Assembly: GCA_030411725.1 (NCBI GenBank)
Contig: MU839830.1
Coordinates: 372,001 to 436,000 of the forward strand
Source: Echria macrotheca
Taxonomy: Eukaryota; Ascomycota; Sordariomycetes; Sordariales; Schizotheciaceae
Reading direction: 5' to 3'
Length of the DNA: 64,000 nucleotides
Shown in pieces: positions 31,125 through 42,864 of this stretch (its first letter is position 1; each line of letters begins with the position of its first letter). A program made the translations under genes and the position numbers. The notes beneath the pieces were generated by a model. It made no database searches and was not told the DNA's origin. It saw only the letters and a program-made list of their open reading frames with translations.

Positions 31125-34100
31125 TCATCGCAAACAAACAAAACAAAAGTCCCTCTCACACCTCCACCCGCCCTCCCCACACCGCCGCATATGTCCCCCC
31201 GGCGTGCGAATAACCTCCTCCCCAACCGGTCCCGGTCTCTCAACATCAGTCCCCTTCCCCTCTCCTTCATTCGGCTGCTGTCCACCCCGTATCGCCAGCG
31301 TGGTGGTGGTGGTGGTCATCTTCCCCAGGAGATACTTTGGCGTATACCTCGCCTTTTCCCTTTCCCTCCCCCTCCCTTTCGACTTCGACCCGGACCCGGA
31401 CAACACTGGAGTGCTGCTGGTGGTGTGATTGTGAGGATGAGGGGTGGTGGTGTGTGGCGACTGCCCGATCACGACGCCCCTCTTCGTCTTGGTCAGTGTT
31501 GACCATTTGCGTCTGGAATGGCTTGTGGGTGAGGAAGAGGAGGGATGTCGACGTCGTCGAGAGCCGTGGGGGGTGAAGTCCTCTGGGCCTAGGGAGAGTT
31601 CATCCTCGTCGTCGTCGGAGAGGAGTGATAGGAGGGGGGTTTTGGTAGTAGTAGTAGACGAAGAGGTTGGGTGGGAGGAGAGGCGGCCGAGGGGGTTGCG
31701 GGCTGGTGTTTTTGGGACTGTCGGTGGTGGGACTGAGGGGAGTTCTGAGGTTGGATTGGGTTCGGGAAAGCTGGCGGGGATGGGTTCGGGTTCCACGGCT
31801 GGGATGGGATCGGTGGATGGGTTTCGAGGTACGGGTTCGTCATGTTGAGTTTCGGGGATAATGTCGGACCCTAAATCAGGCGAAGGCACGCGGTGTAGGG
31901 AGCCGGGAGAAGAGTCTGGCTCCGGTGAGGCCTCGGGGGTTTCGGGGATGATTCTGTCCTGTTCGTGTTCGGGTTCTGGAAGAGACACCGGCGGTGTATC
32001 CTGCAGGGTCGGTGAATGACGTCGTGTCCGCTTGGTGGGTGATGGTTGGGCTGGGACGGTGTTATCCATGTTGGCTTCAACTTCACCTCCTGTGAGAAGC
32101 TCAGTCGGTTCGGCAGCATCCGGGGGTTCTGGAAAGTCCTGTGAATGTCTTTGCTTCCGCTTTCTGGCCGATGTCGGTGCCAATATGTTTGTATCAGCTT
32201 CCATCACAGACTTTTCAGCGGTATTGGTGATGGTAACATCCTTTTCTGCCGCACGGGGCCGTCCCCTGCCCCTTTTCGGTTTCGTCTGAGTTGGAGTCGT
32301 CTCGTTCCCATTCTCAACCTCGAGGGGAGACAAGTCTGGCAACTTGGGGGTCAGCTGCTCCTCCAGTGGCTCTGAACCCTGTGATTCACCGGGATCCGAC
32401 GATGCCTCCGGCGTAGGAAGTTCCGTCGGTCTCGAACGGCCCCTCTCCTTTGTTACTCTGAGCGATGGAGACGAGCCTAATGCCGCTATCACAGAGGACC
32501 TCACCGCCTTCGCCTTTCGACGCACGCTCCCGTCGGCCTTCTTCGGGAAACGACTTCTCGACAACGCTGGTTCCTCCTCGTCGGAGAATACATATGCTGG
32601 GTCGACAATATTTCTCGAATACGTTGTGCTTGGCGGAGAGGGTCGGGGTGCTTGTTCCACCGGCTCTGGCTGGCTCTCTGGGAGCTTAACGCCCATTTCT
32701 TCCGTGGTCGTGATTGTCTCGGCCGGAGTGGTTTGTACTTCATTTGATTCTGTTGTATGACTTTCTTCTATACCTACTGAAATAACACTCTCGGGCTCGG
32801 GAGTAGGTTCGGGGCTGATAGTTCTGAACAAAGAGATATCTGCCGGCTTCAAGTTGCGAATCTCGACCTGGAGTTTCTGCTTCAATGGCTTGGCGGCCAA
32901 CCTCCCTTCCGTAAATGGATCGAAATAGAGCTCAGCGGTGGGTTGTGGCCCGGCTATAGGCTGCGACTCGGCCGTTGGTTGTGATTCGACTCGTGGCTGT
33001 GGTCCGGATTTGGGCAATGCCGTGGATTTCTGCGTCCTTGTCCTCAGCGCTGGCTTTGCTCCTGCCGTTGCAGCCTTGGGCGCTTTCTTGCCTTTCAAAA
33101 CTGAAGGAGGAGGAGCTACCGGGGCCTCAGCGGGCGGGGCTTCTGGCGAAGCGGCTACAACTCGGGTTTCGCTGCTGACGTGTGGCGGAGGACTCGGTGC
33201 TCCCGGTGAGGGTGCTGCAGGCTGTCTTTCCTTGATGACAGCCGTCGGAGGGCTCGGCACTCCGGGTGAAGCGGTCAAAGGTTGCCTCTCATGGTCGGTG
33301 GCTGGGTGAACAGTTGACGCTCCCGGTGAAGTGACCACGGGTTGACTCTCGTTGCTGGCGGCCGACAGGGGGCCTGTCGTGGCTGTGGGCTTGGATTTTG
33401 CGTTGGCTGGTGATTTGGAAGGTGTCGGTTTCTTCTTGGAGACAGGCTTTTTGGTCGTCTCTGGTATCTTGAATTTCGCTTGGTGCACCCCTTGCGGCGC
33501 ATCTGCCCTGGGAGACTGTGATTCCGCATCCTTTCCGTCGGCAGGTTGCTCTGATGATGTCTCCTTCACGGATTCTTCATCGGGTGTTGCCCCAGAAACT
33601 GATGTGGAAACACCCAGCAGGAGGTCATCCTCGTTGTCATCGCCTCCCGCTGTAATCAGAGCAACCTTGGCCTTGGTTCGTGGCGCAGATCTAACCATCC
33701 CGAACCCTCCAAAAACGGGCATAGGCAGATCGGGGGTTGACCAAGTCGGGTCCATACTCTGCAGCGGATTCATCCCAAAAGGTGCGCCCATCCCGTACCC
33801 CCCAAATCCCATCTGACCCGGATACATCATCCCAGACAGAGTTTGCGGTCTCGCGAGCGGTGGCACGCCCGCGAAAGGTGAAAAGGGAGACATCCGAGGC
33901 TGCACTGTCAAAGCCATCGAGTCACCCACTCGACTTAACCGCTGGTCCGACTTGCCCTGCAGAATTCTCTCCTCCTCGTCCACGCTGTCGGCGTCATTAT
34001 CGTCCTCGCCAAGCTTTGAATTCTGGAGAGACTGAATATGACCATTGTCGACGACGATCTCACCGGTCCGGAGATCAATCTCATCGCCAATGCCCTCAAA

Positions 34101-34307
34101 GTCCTTTTCGTATTTTTCGAAAATGCTCTCAAACCTGGACTTGAGTTTGAGAGCTGCGAAGGCGCGAGACTTTTGCAGCTGGTAGCCGGGATCGCGGCGG
34201 GCATTTATTTCTTCTGGTCGCGAACTGAGCTCGTCGTCGTCGTCGGCCATGTTGTCGTCGCCGAACATCAGAGGCCCGACCCGTTGGCGTTTTGCTGGCG
34301 GCTCCAT
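31125..34307 (-). CDS. scm3: Scm3/HJURP-family CENP-A chaperone with AT-hook
   Basis: Intronless frame of 1060 aa. Scm3 proteins deliver the centromeric histone H3 variant (CENP-A/Cse4) to kinetochores. The diagnostic block is near the N-terminus (about residues 47-96): FAALKLKSRFESIFEKYEKD, then GDEIDLRTGEIVVDNGHIQSL. The rest is long and low-complexity: a Met/Gly/Pro-rich patch (about 130-185), degenerate Ser/Pro repeats of about 20 residues built on ERQP-SPGAPSPP (about 330-400), acidic stretches, and one AT-hook (KPKRGRGRPRAAEK, about residue 675-690). The C-terminus is basic (KSKGRGREREKARYTPKYLL). Fusion of an Scm3 core with DNA-binding motifs is known in filamentous fungi. The last 60 residues are less certain because no family anchor exists there. 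The gene is head-to-head with ATG6, with 358 bp between starts and ACGCGT-type sites. Confidence 0.85.
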   Translation of the reverse strand: MEPPAKRQRVGPLMFGDDNMADDDDELSSRPEEINARRDPGYQLQKSRAFAALKLKSRFESIFEKYEKDFEGIGDEIDLRTGEIVVDNGHIQSLQNSKLGEDDNDADSVDEEERILQGKSDQRLSRVGDSMALTVQPRMSPFSPFAGVPPLARPQTLSGMMYPGQMGFGGYGMGAPFGMNPLQSMDPTWSTPDLPMPVFGGFGMVRSAPRTKAKVALITAGGDDNEDDLLLGVSTSVSGATPDEESVKETSSEQPADGKDAESQSPRADAPQGVHQAKFKIPETTKKPVSKKKPTPSKSPANAKSKPTATTGPLSAASNESQPVVTSPGASTVHPATDHERQPLTASPGVPSPPTAVIKERQPAAPSPGAPSPPPHVSSETRVVAASPEAPPAEAPVAPPPSVLKGKKAPKAATAGAKPALRTRTQKSTALPKSGPQPRVESQPTAESQPIAGPQPTAELYFDPFTEGRLAAKPLKQKLQVEIRNLKPADISLFRTISPEPTPEPESVISVGIEESHTTESNEVQTTPAETITTTEEMGVKLPESQPEPVEQAPRPSPPSTTYSRNIVDPAYVFSDEEEPALSRSRFPKKADGSVRRKAKAVRSSVIAALGSSPSLRVTKERGRSRPTELPTPEASSDPGESQGSEPLEEQLTPKLPDLSPLEVENGNETTPTQTKPKRGRGRPRAAEKDVTITNTAEKSVMEADTNILAPTSARKRKQRHSQDFPEPPDAAEPTELLTGGEVEANMDNTVPAQPSPTKRTRRHSPTLQDTPPVSLPEPEHEQDRIIPETPEASPEPDSSPGSLHRVPSPDLGSDIIPETQHDEPVPRNPSTDPIPAVEPEPIPASFPEPNPTSELPSVPPPTVPKTPARNPLGRLSSHPTSSSTTTTKTPLLSLLSDDDEDELSLGPEDFTPHGSRRRRHPSSSSPTSHSRRKWSTLTKTKRGVVIGQSPHTTTPHPHNHTTSSTPVLSGSGSKSKGRGREREKARYTPKYLLGKMTTTTTTLAIRGGQQPNEGEGKGTDVERPGPVGEEVIRTPGGHMRRCGEGGWRCERDFCFVCLR

Positions 34308-34665
34308 GGTGCGGACAATAGCCCCATGATATTGCTACTGCAGGAAACTCGGTCGAGGACAAGGGAATGAGCCTGAGACTTGCATGTGCGCGTTGGGGTC
34401 AGTCGCGTAATAAATGAGACAGTGACGCGTTTGACGCGAACTGGCGTGACGAGGTGGGGGGAATTTCGTACAGAGAGCAGACACAGTACGGAACTGCGTG
34501 CTGCCTGCACTGTATGTAGGGCTGCAAGGGCAGCTGAGCACTGGCGCAGGGTGCCAAGGCGGATGCCGTCAGCTGCCTGCTTAACTGGACTTTAGCTGCA
34601 GCCGGCTCAACCTCCTCTCTACACAACGACAACACACAGTCACAGCATGGACAACCACCACCAAA
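34308..34665. other. Short divergent promoter region (Scm3 / ATG6)
   Basis: 358 bp between two start codons, so the promoters must overlap or abut. Contains three MCB-like hexamers described separately. Confidence 0.7.
34403..34439. promoter_or_regulatory. Cluster of MCB-like (ACGCGT) sites
   Basis: A perfect ACGCGT is at 34425-34430, with ACGCGA at 34434-34439 and TCGCGT (its reverse complement form) at 34403-34408. ACGCGT is the MluI cell-cycle box bound by MBF (Swi6/Mbp1 type) at G1/S genes. It lies about 120-135 bp upstream of the Scm3 start. Motif presence is direct; function is inferred. Confidence 0.5.
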
Positions 34666-36200
34666 ATGAACTGCCAGAAATGCCGTGCCCCGCTGCGGCT
34701 GGACAGTTCCCTGGAGGATCTCAACCCAGCAGCATATGACTTGCTGGTGGGTAAGTAGCTCGAAAGCGTAGTCTAATGCCGACTGACGTTGATGGAACAG
34801 CCACGCACTCGCAACAACCCCCCAGAAAAGCCCCGGTCTCAACTCGAGTTCTCCATTCTGAAGACCGCGCATCCAAATCGATATACGACCGCATTGCCCG
34901 ACCCGGCGTCCAGCCGACGTTTAAGAGACACAGCGGTCCGGGCAGAGGAGACGGCCCCCGAGATGCAGCCGCCATGTCGTTTGTCCTCCTCACCGAAAGC
35001 CAGATCGACCCCCCGAGTCTAGCGCTGCAACGATCCCCGCCTGCCCGCCCAGCCGTCTCACCCGCCGGCCGTGATGGCGTCGACGATGACAATGCACCGA
35101 ATTCGTACGAGCAAGAGCGCATAGGAAAGCTCTTCGAGATTCTGTCGGCCCGCTCGGATATCGACCACCCCGTGTGTGTAGACTGTACCGAGGTTCTCGT
35201 CGTCGAGATGCAGAAGCGTTTGGAGGACATCACACGCGAACGAGACGCATTTGTCACGTACCTTAAGGAGGCACAAGCCAACGCTCCAACGGACGAGGAG
35301 CTCAGGGCCCAGGAGCAAGCACTCCTCAAAGCCCAAAAAGCCGAGGCCGAGGCACGCGAGGAACTCCTCAGACTAGAGAAAGAAAAGGAAGCACTGGATG
35401 AAGAACTACAAGCACTTGAAGACGAGTCACGGGAGCTAGATGTCGAAGAAGAAGCCTTTTGGCGGGAACGAAACGCCTTCGCCGCCCGCCTATCAGACTT
35501 CCAGAACGACCGCGACAGTGTCAATAGCAAGTTCGACCACGACTCGCGCCAGCTGGAGAAGCTACAGCGCAGCAACGTCTACAACGACACCTTCAACATC
35601 AGCCACGACGGCACCTTTGCTACGATCAACGGTCTGCGACTGGGCCGACTGTCAAGCCACCCGGTCGACTGGCCCGAGATCAACGCCGCCTGGGGCCACG
35701 CCCTTCTTTTGCTGGTAACCGTAGCAGACAAGCTAGGTTACCGCTTCGAAGGCTACGAACCCCAACCACTGGGCTCGACGTCCCGCATAGTCCGGTACGA
35801 CAGCGTCTCGCCCGCCTCAAGCCGTCTCGGAGGAGGCACGAACCGCAGCGCGCCGCCTCCTCCGCCAAAACGCCACGTGCTCGACCTGTTCTCAAGCGGC
35901 GACATGCCGCTCGGCCTGACGTTCATGCACCGCAAGTTTGATAACGCCATGACTGCGTTTCTGGAGCTGGTCAGGCAGCTGGGCGTGCATGTACAACGAC
36001 AAACGACGGCGGCCGGCGCGCCGCTGAGTTTGCCTTATAAGATTGAAGGGGATAGGATTGCGGACGTGAGTATTAAGTTGGGCATTGCGCAGGATGATGG
36101 ATGGACGAAAGCCTGCAAGTTGACGTTGACTTGTTGCAAGTTCTTGTTGGCGCATGCGAGTAATGTTAGTTCGGGGGTTGGTGGGCGGGGGGCAGTGTAG
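34666..36200 (+). CDS. atg6: Atg6/Vps30 (Beclin 1) autophagy and vacuolar sorting protein
   Basis: join(34666..34750,34801..36200), 494 aa. Atg6 is a subunit of the class III PI3-kinase complexes (with Vps34 and Vps15) in autophagosome formation and endosome-vacuole sorting. Exon 1 gives MNCQKCRAPLRLDSSLEDLN, the conserved CxxC N-terminus, and continues AAYDLLV-ATHSQQ after a GTAAGT intron of 50 nt. A central coiled coil (about residues 175-265, Glu/Lys/Leu-rich) precedes the evolutionarily conserved domain starting NVYNDTFNISHDGTFATING. Downstream are EINAAWGHALLLLVTVADKL and the C-terminal WTKACKLTLTCCKFLLAH. A BH3-like segment is not evident, as is usual in fungi. An in-window ATG at 34647 is in another frame. 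Confidence 0.95.
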
Positions 36201-36780
36201 TTTTTGGTCAGATGGAGTTGGGATTCAGGGGGGTTAGAGGTATGGCGTTGGTGCGGTTACGGGGGCTAGGGCTGGTTGGTTATGGACTATAGAGCGTTGA
36301 GTTATGTGTTTTATGAATAACCAGATGTTATGAAGTATTCAGTGGGTAGATATATTGGTCTTCTGTTGTAAACAAGTGTCTGCTATGCCGTCAAAAGGGG
36401 TGTGTAGAGAGTCGCAATGTATATGACCTCCATGGAACTGTGGGGAAACGGGACAGTGTTTCCAAGTAGGGAGCCCTCAAACTCTTCGACAACATCAGGA
36501 TGCACGTGAACTGCCGCCTTCACATTAAGAACGAGCATATCAACTTCATTGTTTTCCCGGATGGGACAGCAGCACATGACCGACATAAAGAATACAAAAA
36601 GTTGATTCGGCAGATAAATAGAGACTTCGGATCATTTCTCATAAGTGACCAAACATGTCGGACACCGGGTCCGGTTTCCAATTGCGACGGACACCCATCC
36701 TCAAAAACACACAAAGGACGAGTCTAACGCTCAGACCGGACATCATCGTCTTCCCCTACTCCCAGTCAGCCCCGACATTC
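36201..36780. other. Convergent intergenic region (ATG6 / AAA ATPase)
   Basis: 580 bp of 3' flanks. No feature beyond simple sequence was recognised. Confidence 0.6.
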
Positions 36781-39488
36781 TCACACCGAATCATGAAAAG
36801 AAGCCATCTCACGCTCAGAATCTTCTTCTTCCTCCTCCTCATCTTCCTCATCCTCCTCCTCGTCCTCATCATCCACATACCGCCCCCGTCCCACCCCGCG
36901 TCGTCCCTTTTTCTGCTTCCTCGCCGCCACCGCCACCGACGACGACAGTCCCTCATCATCCCCATCCTCGCTCTCCTCATCAATCCCCACGCCACCAGCC
37001 CTCTTATTCTTAAGAAACACCCGAAACCCCATACTCATCTTAACCACAGCCCGAAGATGCTTCTCCCCAACCGTAACGGTCTCAACACCCCCCTCAAGCG
37101 CCTCCGTCTCGGCCAGCGCAACCGCCGTCTGCAGCGCATTGCGAATCTCGCGCCCATTCAACTTCAACCTCCTCACCTCATCCGACTCAAGCACATACCG
37201 CCTCGTCGACTGGGGCACATAACACTTCCCTCCCGAATCCTTCTCGAGCCGCTCAAAGTTATGAATCCAGATGCGACCACGATCATCATGCCCCAGCCGC
37301 CGGTAATGCAGCGCGACGTGGATGCGCGAGGTGAAGGCATCATCAAAAGCCTCGACGCGGTTTGTCGTGAGAAACAAGACGCCCTTGTAGTACTCGAGCG
37401 CGCGGAGGAACATGGACACCAATCCATTACGCGGGAGGTCCTTGGTCGTGCGCGCCTCCAGGTACACGTCCGCCTCGTCCAACAAAACGAGCGCGCCGTA
37501 GCGCTCGCCCAGCGCGAGGAAGTGGTTCAGCGAGCGCTCGACCAGGTTCGCCTGCGTCGAGGTGCCGATGTCGCCGCTCGTGAGAGACAACAAAGGGCGC
37601 CGCGTCAGCTCGGCGATGCACTCGGCCGTGCACGTCTTGCCGACGCCCGGGGAGCCATGGAGCAAAAAGATGCGGCCCTCGCCCTTGTGCTTGACGAAGT
37701 CGGACGGCCAGGGCGAGACCTTGCCGTCTGAGTTGGCGAATTTGCCGATCAGCGCCTTGACGGTTAGTTTGATCTCGTCGTCTAGCACGAGGAACTTGAA
37801 GGCTTCTTGGTCCGGGCGGACGTCGGTTAGATGTTCGACTTTGAGTTGGCCTGCTACCTGTTAGTTTTTCGACTTGATGAGTATGAGAAAAGGGGGGGAC
37901 GTACCCCAGCTTCGCTGTCCGAGGATGAACGCCGGGATGGTATCCGTAATGACTTGCAGATACAGCGCTTCGTTCGGCGGGAGTCCGTCCTCGGCCGGGT
38001 CGAGATCGTCGAAGCCGGCGAACGGGCCGGGGATCAGCGGCAGCTGCAGGCTGCTGCACTCCTTGCACGGGCAGCGCGGGAGGCTCTGAGGGAGCACGTC
38101 GGTCTTGGGCCGGTTGGGGCCCTGGTGGTGCGGCATTATGGGGCGGCGCATCCCCGGGTTGATCATGTCGAGCGCGTCGCGGAAGCGTTCCCAGCCCTCG
38201 CAGTCGACAATCACGCGGCCGGCCATCTGTATATCTGTTAGCATTTTGTCTCAACCCCAGAGAGGATGGGATAGCCATACCCGTCCCTGACGCTTCCCGT
38301 CCCGATCAGTAAGCGGCCCGTCATACTCGCGGTACGAAGGTTGTCCGGCGAGCCCCCAGTACTGCCGTCCGTTCTTCACACGCCCCTCGGCAACCGCCTC
38401 CGTACCCCCAGGCACAAACCGGGCCGGGATGAGCGGCAACGAAGCAATCTCCCTCTCGCCGTTCCACGCATAGATCGAGATGGTATGCATCTTGCGCCGG
38501 AGCCGGCCGGACTCGTACGTGACGTCCCAGTAGTTGACGCAGTAGGCGTCCTGCCGGCGCAGCTGCTCATCCCGACTAACACTGCTGACCACATACGCAG
38601 TCAGATAGCCGTCCTTGTTGCGATACACAATCTCGCCCGGCTTGAGCAGCAGCCACAGCAGATCAAACGTCGCCGTGGCTCCCGACGGGTTCTCCCACCG
38701 CCTCGCCTCGGCCGCGAGCTGCTCCGAGAAGGTCTCCCTCAGGAAAGCAAGCAGCGCGTCGATATGCTTCGCCGTCGTAGCCTTGTACTCGGCATCGTGG
38801 CTGTCCGGCTGGTTGTCCTTGTACCGCTCGAGCGCCTCCCAGTGGTGCAGAACGACGCGGTACGGCGTCTCGATGACGGTTCCCTCGGCCACGCTCGTAA
38901 AGCCGGGATAGTAGCCCACCACGGCCGACAGCGCGGCGCACAGGTACGGCGAGTGGATCAGCATCTCGGGCTTCTCGGCCTTGAACGCCTTGAGGTCGTC
39001 GTCGCGGCGGTTCGCGAAGCCCGGCGCGAACCCGGGCTCGCCGGGATACCGGCTGCGCGGCGGCGGGCTGCCGCCGCAGTACTCCGAGTCGGAGCCGCTG
39101 TCGTACTGGCGCTGGTCGATGCGCGGCCGCTGGCCCTCCTTGACGGCGCACACGCGCGTGCGGATCTCGATGACGGGCTTCTTGCCCGCGCTCTGGTCGA
39201 ACGTGGCGTACTCGATGACCGACAGCGGCGTCTCGCTCACGCGCGAGTCGATCACCTTGCCGTTGAGGTCCATGTACTGCACCGAGTACAGGACGTCGGG
39301 CATCTCGTCGTCGTCGAGCGACGCCTTGCCCGGCGCCCGGGAGACCAGCTCGCGCAGCCGGGCGTGCTGGGCTGCGTCGGCTACATTGACGAAACTCGAG
39401 AGCAGGCCGTCGTCGGGGGTCTGGCTTTTTGTTAGTGTGTTGATTTCTAGTTGAAGGGGTTGTTGCTACATACCTTGTTGTCTGCCAT
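36781..39488 (-). CDS. AAA+ ATPase with fungal DUF7025-like N-terminal region
   Basis: complement(join(36781..37853,37905..38226,38281..39420,39474..39488)), 849 aa. Exon 1 is only 15 nt (MADNK). The large N-terminal region (about 1-480) resembles the DUF7025 module of filamentous-fungal AAA proteins, with EIVYRNKDGYLTAYVVSSVS and VNYWDVTYESGRLRRKMHTI. The AAA core has Walker A GSPGVGKT (about 559-566), Walker B ALVLLDEADVYLEAR (about 613-627), sensor-1 GVLFLTTNRVEAFDDAFTSRIH and a lid. The C-terminus is basic, then strongly acidic (poly-Glu/Asp). The third intron uses a GTAG acceptor four bases past a closer CAG, because only that keeps SWAGQLKVEHL in frame. The cellular role of this family is unknown to me. 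A 364-codon frame on the plus strand over exon 2 is a shadow. Confidence 0.88.
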
Positions 39489-40446
39489 GATTGCTTACAG
39501 AAACCTGATTGTTTGCTACACTGAAGAATAGGGAGGTGTGTTCCAGAAAAGAGTCGATGAGGTCGCAGTTCTAGATACGGCGCCCACAATCGTTATATAT
39601 ATGTGTGTATACCGATAGAGAAGGAAGCAAAAAAAAAGTCCTAGATATTATTCTCTGCATCAGGCATCCCATGACTGCCTTACCTCTTCCCCTTCCCGTC
39701 CTCATCCCCCTCTTTCTTCCCGTCCATTTACGCCTTGGTCCTCACAATGACTGGGCGAGCCGGCAAAGATGAGGCTGAAGCATTGCATGTCGACCAACCA
39801 GACATGGCGAGCCCGTCGTACTGCAGCGGTCAATGGTGGACGGCCAGTAACACAAGGTATGTCATTGGCTGATGGATGCAACGATTCGGCATTTGCATGC
39901 ATGTGAGGACGTCTGGCCAGTGGTGAGACGGTTAGGTGAGTGGGATGCCTGATGTCTGCCTGCATGCCTGGAGTCCGAGTCATAAACTGTAGTGAAATCT
40001 GCGCGCCGGTCCCTGATTCGACGGCATGCATGATGGTATTAAGCAGATCACTTCAATATCGTCAATCTAGGACTTTTGTAAGTGTATTTTGTCCGGAACT
40101 ATGAGGTGAGCGGTAACCTCCGACAGAAGAAGTCTCTTACGCTTTCGATACTGGTATACCCCTGGTACACCCTTTTTCCAAGTAATTTGAGTTTTTCTGA
40201 AATGACAAGATGCCTCCGACAGGTCTCGAGTCCTTCGTCAGTGGAGACCGAGAACAGTCAGATGGTCGAGAGATCGCAAGAAAGATATACCTCGGTGAAT
40301 CATGTCGATGTGCTTTTAGAATCTTCACAAGATAACAGAGGGGTATATTGTCTTGAATGTCACTCAGACATCCTGATGGGGTATAACTGTGCGCCTGACA
40401 ATGCCAGCATCTGATATCTGTCCCCGTCACCGGTAGAGATATTTCA
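39489..40446. other. Intergenic between AAA ATPase and Zn2Cys6 regulator
   Basis: About 960 bp between two minus-strand genes, holding the AAA promoter and the regulator's 3' flank. GCATGCATG-type sequence is repeated loosely (about 39893-39904, 40023-40034). No gene or RNA is supported. Confidence 0.55.
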
Positions 40447-42864
40447 TCATCTCGGCGACTCTCCAGATTGGTCTGCACCCTGATCCAGCGACAGAGCTTC
40501 AACCCCCCGACTGATGGACTGATAATCCTCGTGATATGACCGGTTGTAAAGGGGCCATTCCGACTGCACAGGCTGTTCTAGAGGCCCGTTTGCGTCGTCA
40601 CTCTCGATTTTGGCGATATGCTTGAGCAGCTCAACATCCTTCTCCCGCATCTGCTTGAGCTGCATCTTGAACACAACTTTTGCGATATAGTGGTTGTGAC
40701 TCTGATCGTAGAGGCCCTTGGCGCTGAGCAAAGCTGTCGACCGCAGATGGGATTCGTCGGGATGCACTAGTCCCGAGCAGAGTCCGTTCATGGCGTCCAG
40801 AGCTATCTGGTTGAGATGACCAAAATAGTTAATCATGAGCGTGTTGGGCGCATCGAAGCTGTGCCGCAGATAATATAACCGAATTAACGTCTCGTAGCGC
40901 ACCATGGCGTTGAAATACGCCCATCGTGGTGTCTCCTTGATCGTACCGTCCCCCCAGTCCTGGTCGATGACGGGTTTGACGATGGTTATTAAAATGAGGT
41001 AGTACTGCATATGCAGCATTAACTGCTTGGGGAAAACAATCTTCCTCGGTCCGAGGCTCTCGGGAAGATTGTCGAACCAAGAATTCAGCTTTTTGTAGTA
41101 GAGCAGCATCTCTGACATGGGAAGAGGGTTGTGCGGCTCTGCCCTCTGGTTCAGAGCGATGGTATATTCGTTGGCTATTGCCCAAAGTTCTGCTTTGGCT
41201 TTAAATATTTGTGGATGGCAGGTGGATAGCCTTGAGTTTGACTGGGGATATCTCACCCATGTCTCGCCATACCATCCGGGGTTGGCGACAGGATTCGGAA
41301 GAGCTGCCTCGGGCGGAGAACGCGATAGGGGAGGCCGGAAGTAGTGAAAGCAGCAAAGGCTACGAAACGGTAAGCAAGTGGTTAGCCGAATCGAGAGTGT
41401 TCCTACCTTTCCCATGAAAACAAACACCAAGCCGTGTAGTCCCACACGCACTGTGCTTGCGTATCAAACTCGGGACGCGGCTGGAAGAGCTGTATTTCAT
41501 ATGCCATCTCTGCCGCTCGCAGGGTAAAGCGCCAGCCGACCCTGTCTGCACCGTTACAGGCATAAACAAGAGCCAGAACCATGGCTGCTTGAATGGTGGT
41601 CAGCTTCCGCATGGCCCACGCCTGTCTTTTTTCGTCCGTCGATGGCGTTTGGACGTCGTCCAGATCGGTCTCGTACTCGTATAACCTCCGGGCCTCAGCC
41701 AGGAACTGATAGCCAATATTCTTAGGGTTCCAGTGCTCGGCGCGGTGCTCCAGGCCGCGATAGCAGTACTTGGAATACGTCAATCGCAAATTCTGCCACG
41801 TAGTTCTTCTCCTCACTTACGCATCCCATGCAAAGCACAGCGTTGACCAGTAATTGGGAGCAGAAGCGTGGCCTCATGTTGGCCATATCTTGCAGGAAGA
41901 AGTCCTTGTGAAACACCGTGAAACATTCGTGCTCGTTCACAAAGTACTCGTGGAGTAGCTTCCTGAGCAACGTGTCGTCGCTGCTCACAGACGTCCATTT
42001 TGATGGCTTGACGGCATCTAGCAACGGATCTAACATGGTGACAGCATGGAATGGCTTGAGATAGGGTTCTAGCGTAGGATCGCCAACCGGTTCCGGTGAA
42101 GAGCTGGAAGTGGTGCTGTTCGACTGTCCCTTTGTCTCGAGAGGCGGCCGCAACGAAAACTCGTAGACCTTGGAATCCAGATAGGGATTATCGGGACGGA
42201 TCAACAAGGCCGGCATCTCCGAGACGAAGGGAAACTCGTAGCGATACCGCGCCTCCGGGACGACAGCGAGCTGGACGAGGGGGTCTCCGTAGTTGACATA
42301 GCGCAGGATGCTGTGGATGTCGGCTCCGGCGCGGATACGACGAAAGATCTCCTTGGCGTCCCGGTCCGACTTGAACTGCAGGAACTCAAAGAGCTGCTCA
42401 TACGTCGTCTTCTGGCTCTGCAGCTCGACAAACTTGCGCTTGAGAGCCTGCGTGTGCGTCTCGGTAGCGTTGGTGTCAAACTCACACTCGGTCCCGCGGT
42501 CGCGGCAGACTGAGCACTTTGGCCTCTCGCCGTTGCACTGTGGCCCCCCACACTCCGGTCAGTTCACACAGTCCGACAGGGAAATCAACACTGGGGGGCA
42601 GACTTTGGATTTGCGTCGCCGGCACGCACCGCACGCCGCCGTGGTCGCCTGGCGTTTCCGGCGTGGAGCACCACCAGCCTGCTGGTTGCTGGGATCCGAG
42701 CTGGCCGCGGGCGACGCGCGAGGGTTGGGACTGGGAGTGCGCCCATCGGCCGAGCCAGCCGTCCCTGTCCTCTGCAACTTGGCGGGAGGAGATGCGGGCA
42801 GCAGGCGCCTCAGCGAGCTGCCAGCTTGTTCGGTCGAAGGCAGAGGCGGCGTCGTGCTGGACAT
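40447..42864 (-). CDS. Zn2Cys6 binuclear-cluster transcription factor
   Basis: complement(join(40447..41359,41407..41768,41821..42537,42604..42864)), 750 aa. The Gal4-type cluster is split by intron 1 but reads perfectly: six cysteines at about residues 78, 81, 88, 95, 98 and 105 with spacing C-2-C-6-C-6-C-2-C-6-C (CGACRRRKSK then CNGERPKCSVCRDRGTEC). A short linker and coiled coil (ETHTQALKRKFVELQSQ) would mediate dimerisation. The middle-homology/Fungal_trans region runs from about 200 to 560, with LLRKLLHEYFVNEHECFTVF and TIQAAMVLALVYACNGADRVG. SWESLCCFHYFRPPLSR is rebuilt across the last intron. Ser/Pro-rich N-terminus. Target genes are unknown. It is divergent from LYS1 by about 890 bp, but nothing shows that it controls lysine synthesis. 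Confidence 0.93.

Noticed and set aside
38341..39435. 364-codon plus-strand frame opposite the AAA ATPase
   Set aside because: Leu/Arg/Val-rich mirror of exon 2, which is clearly coding on the minus strand.
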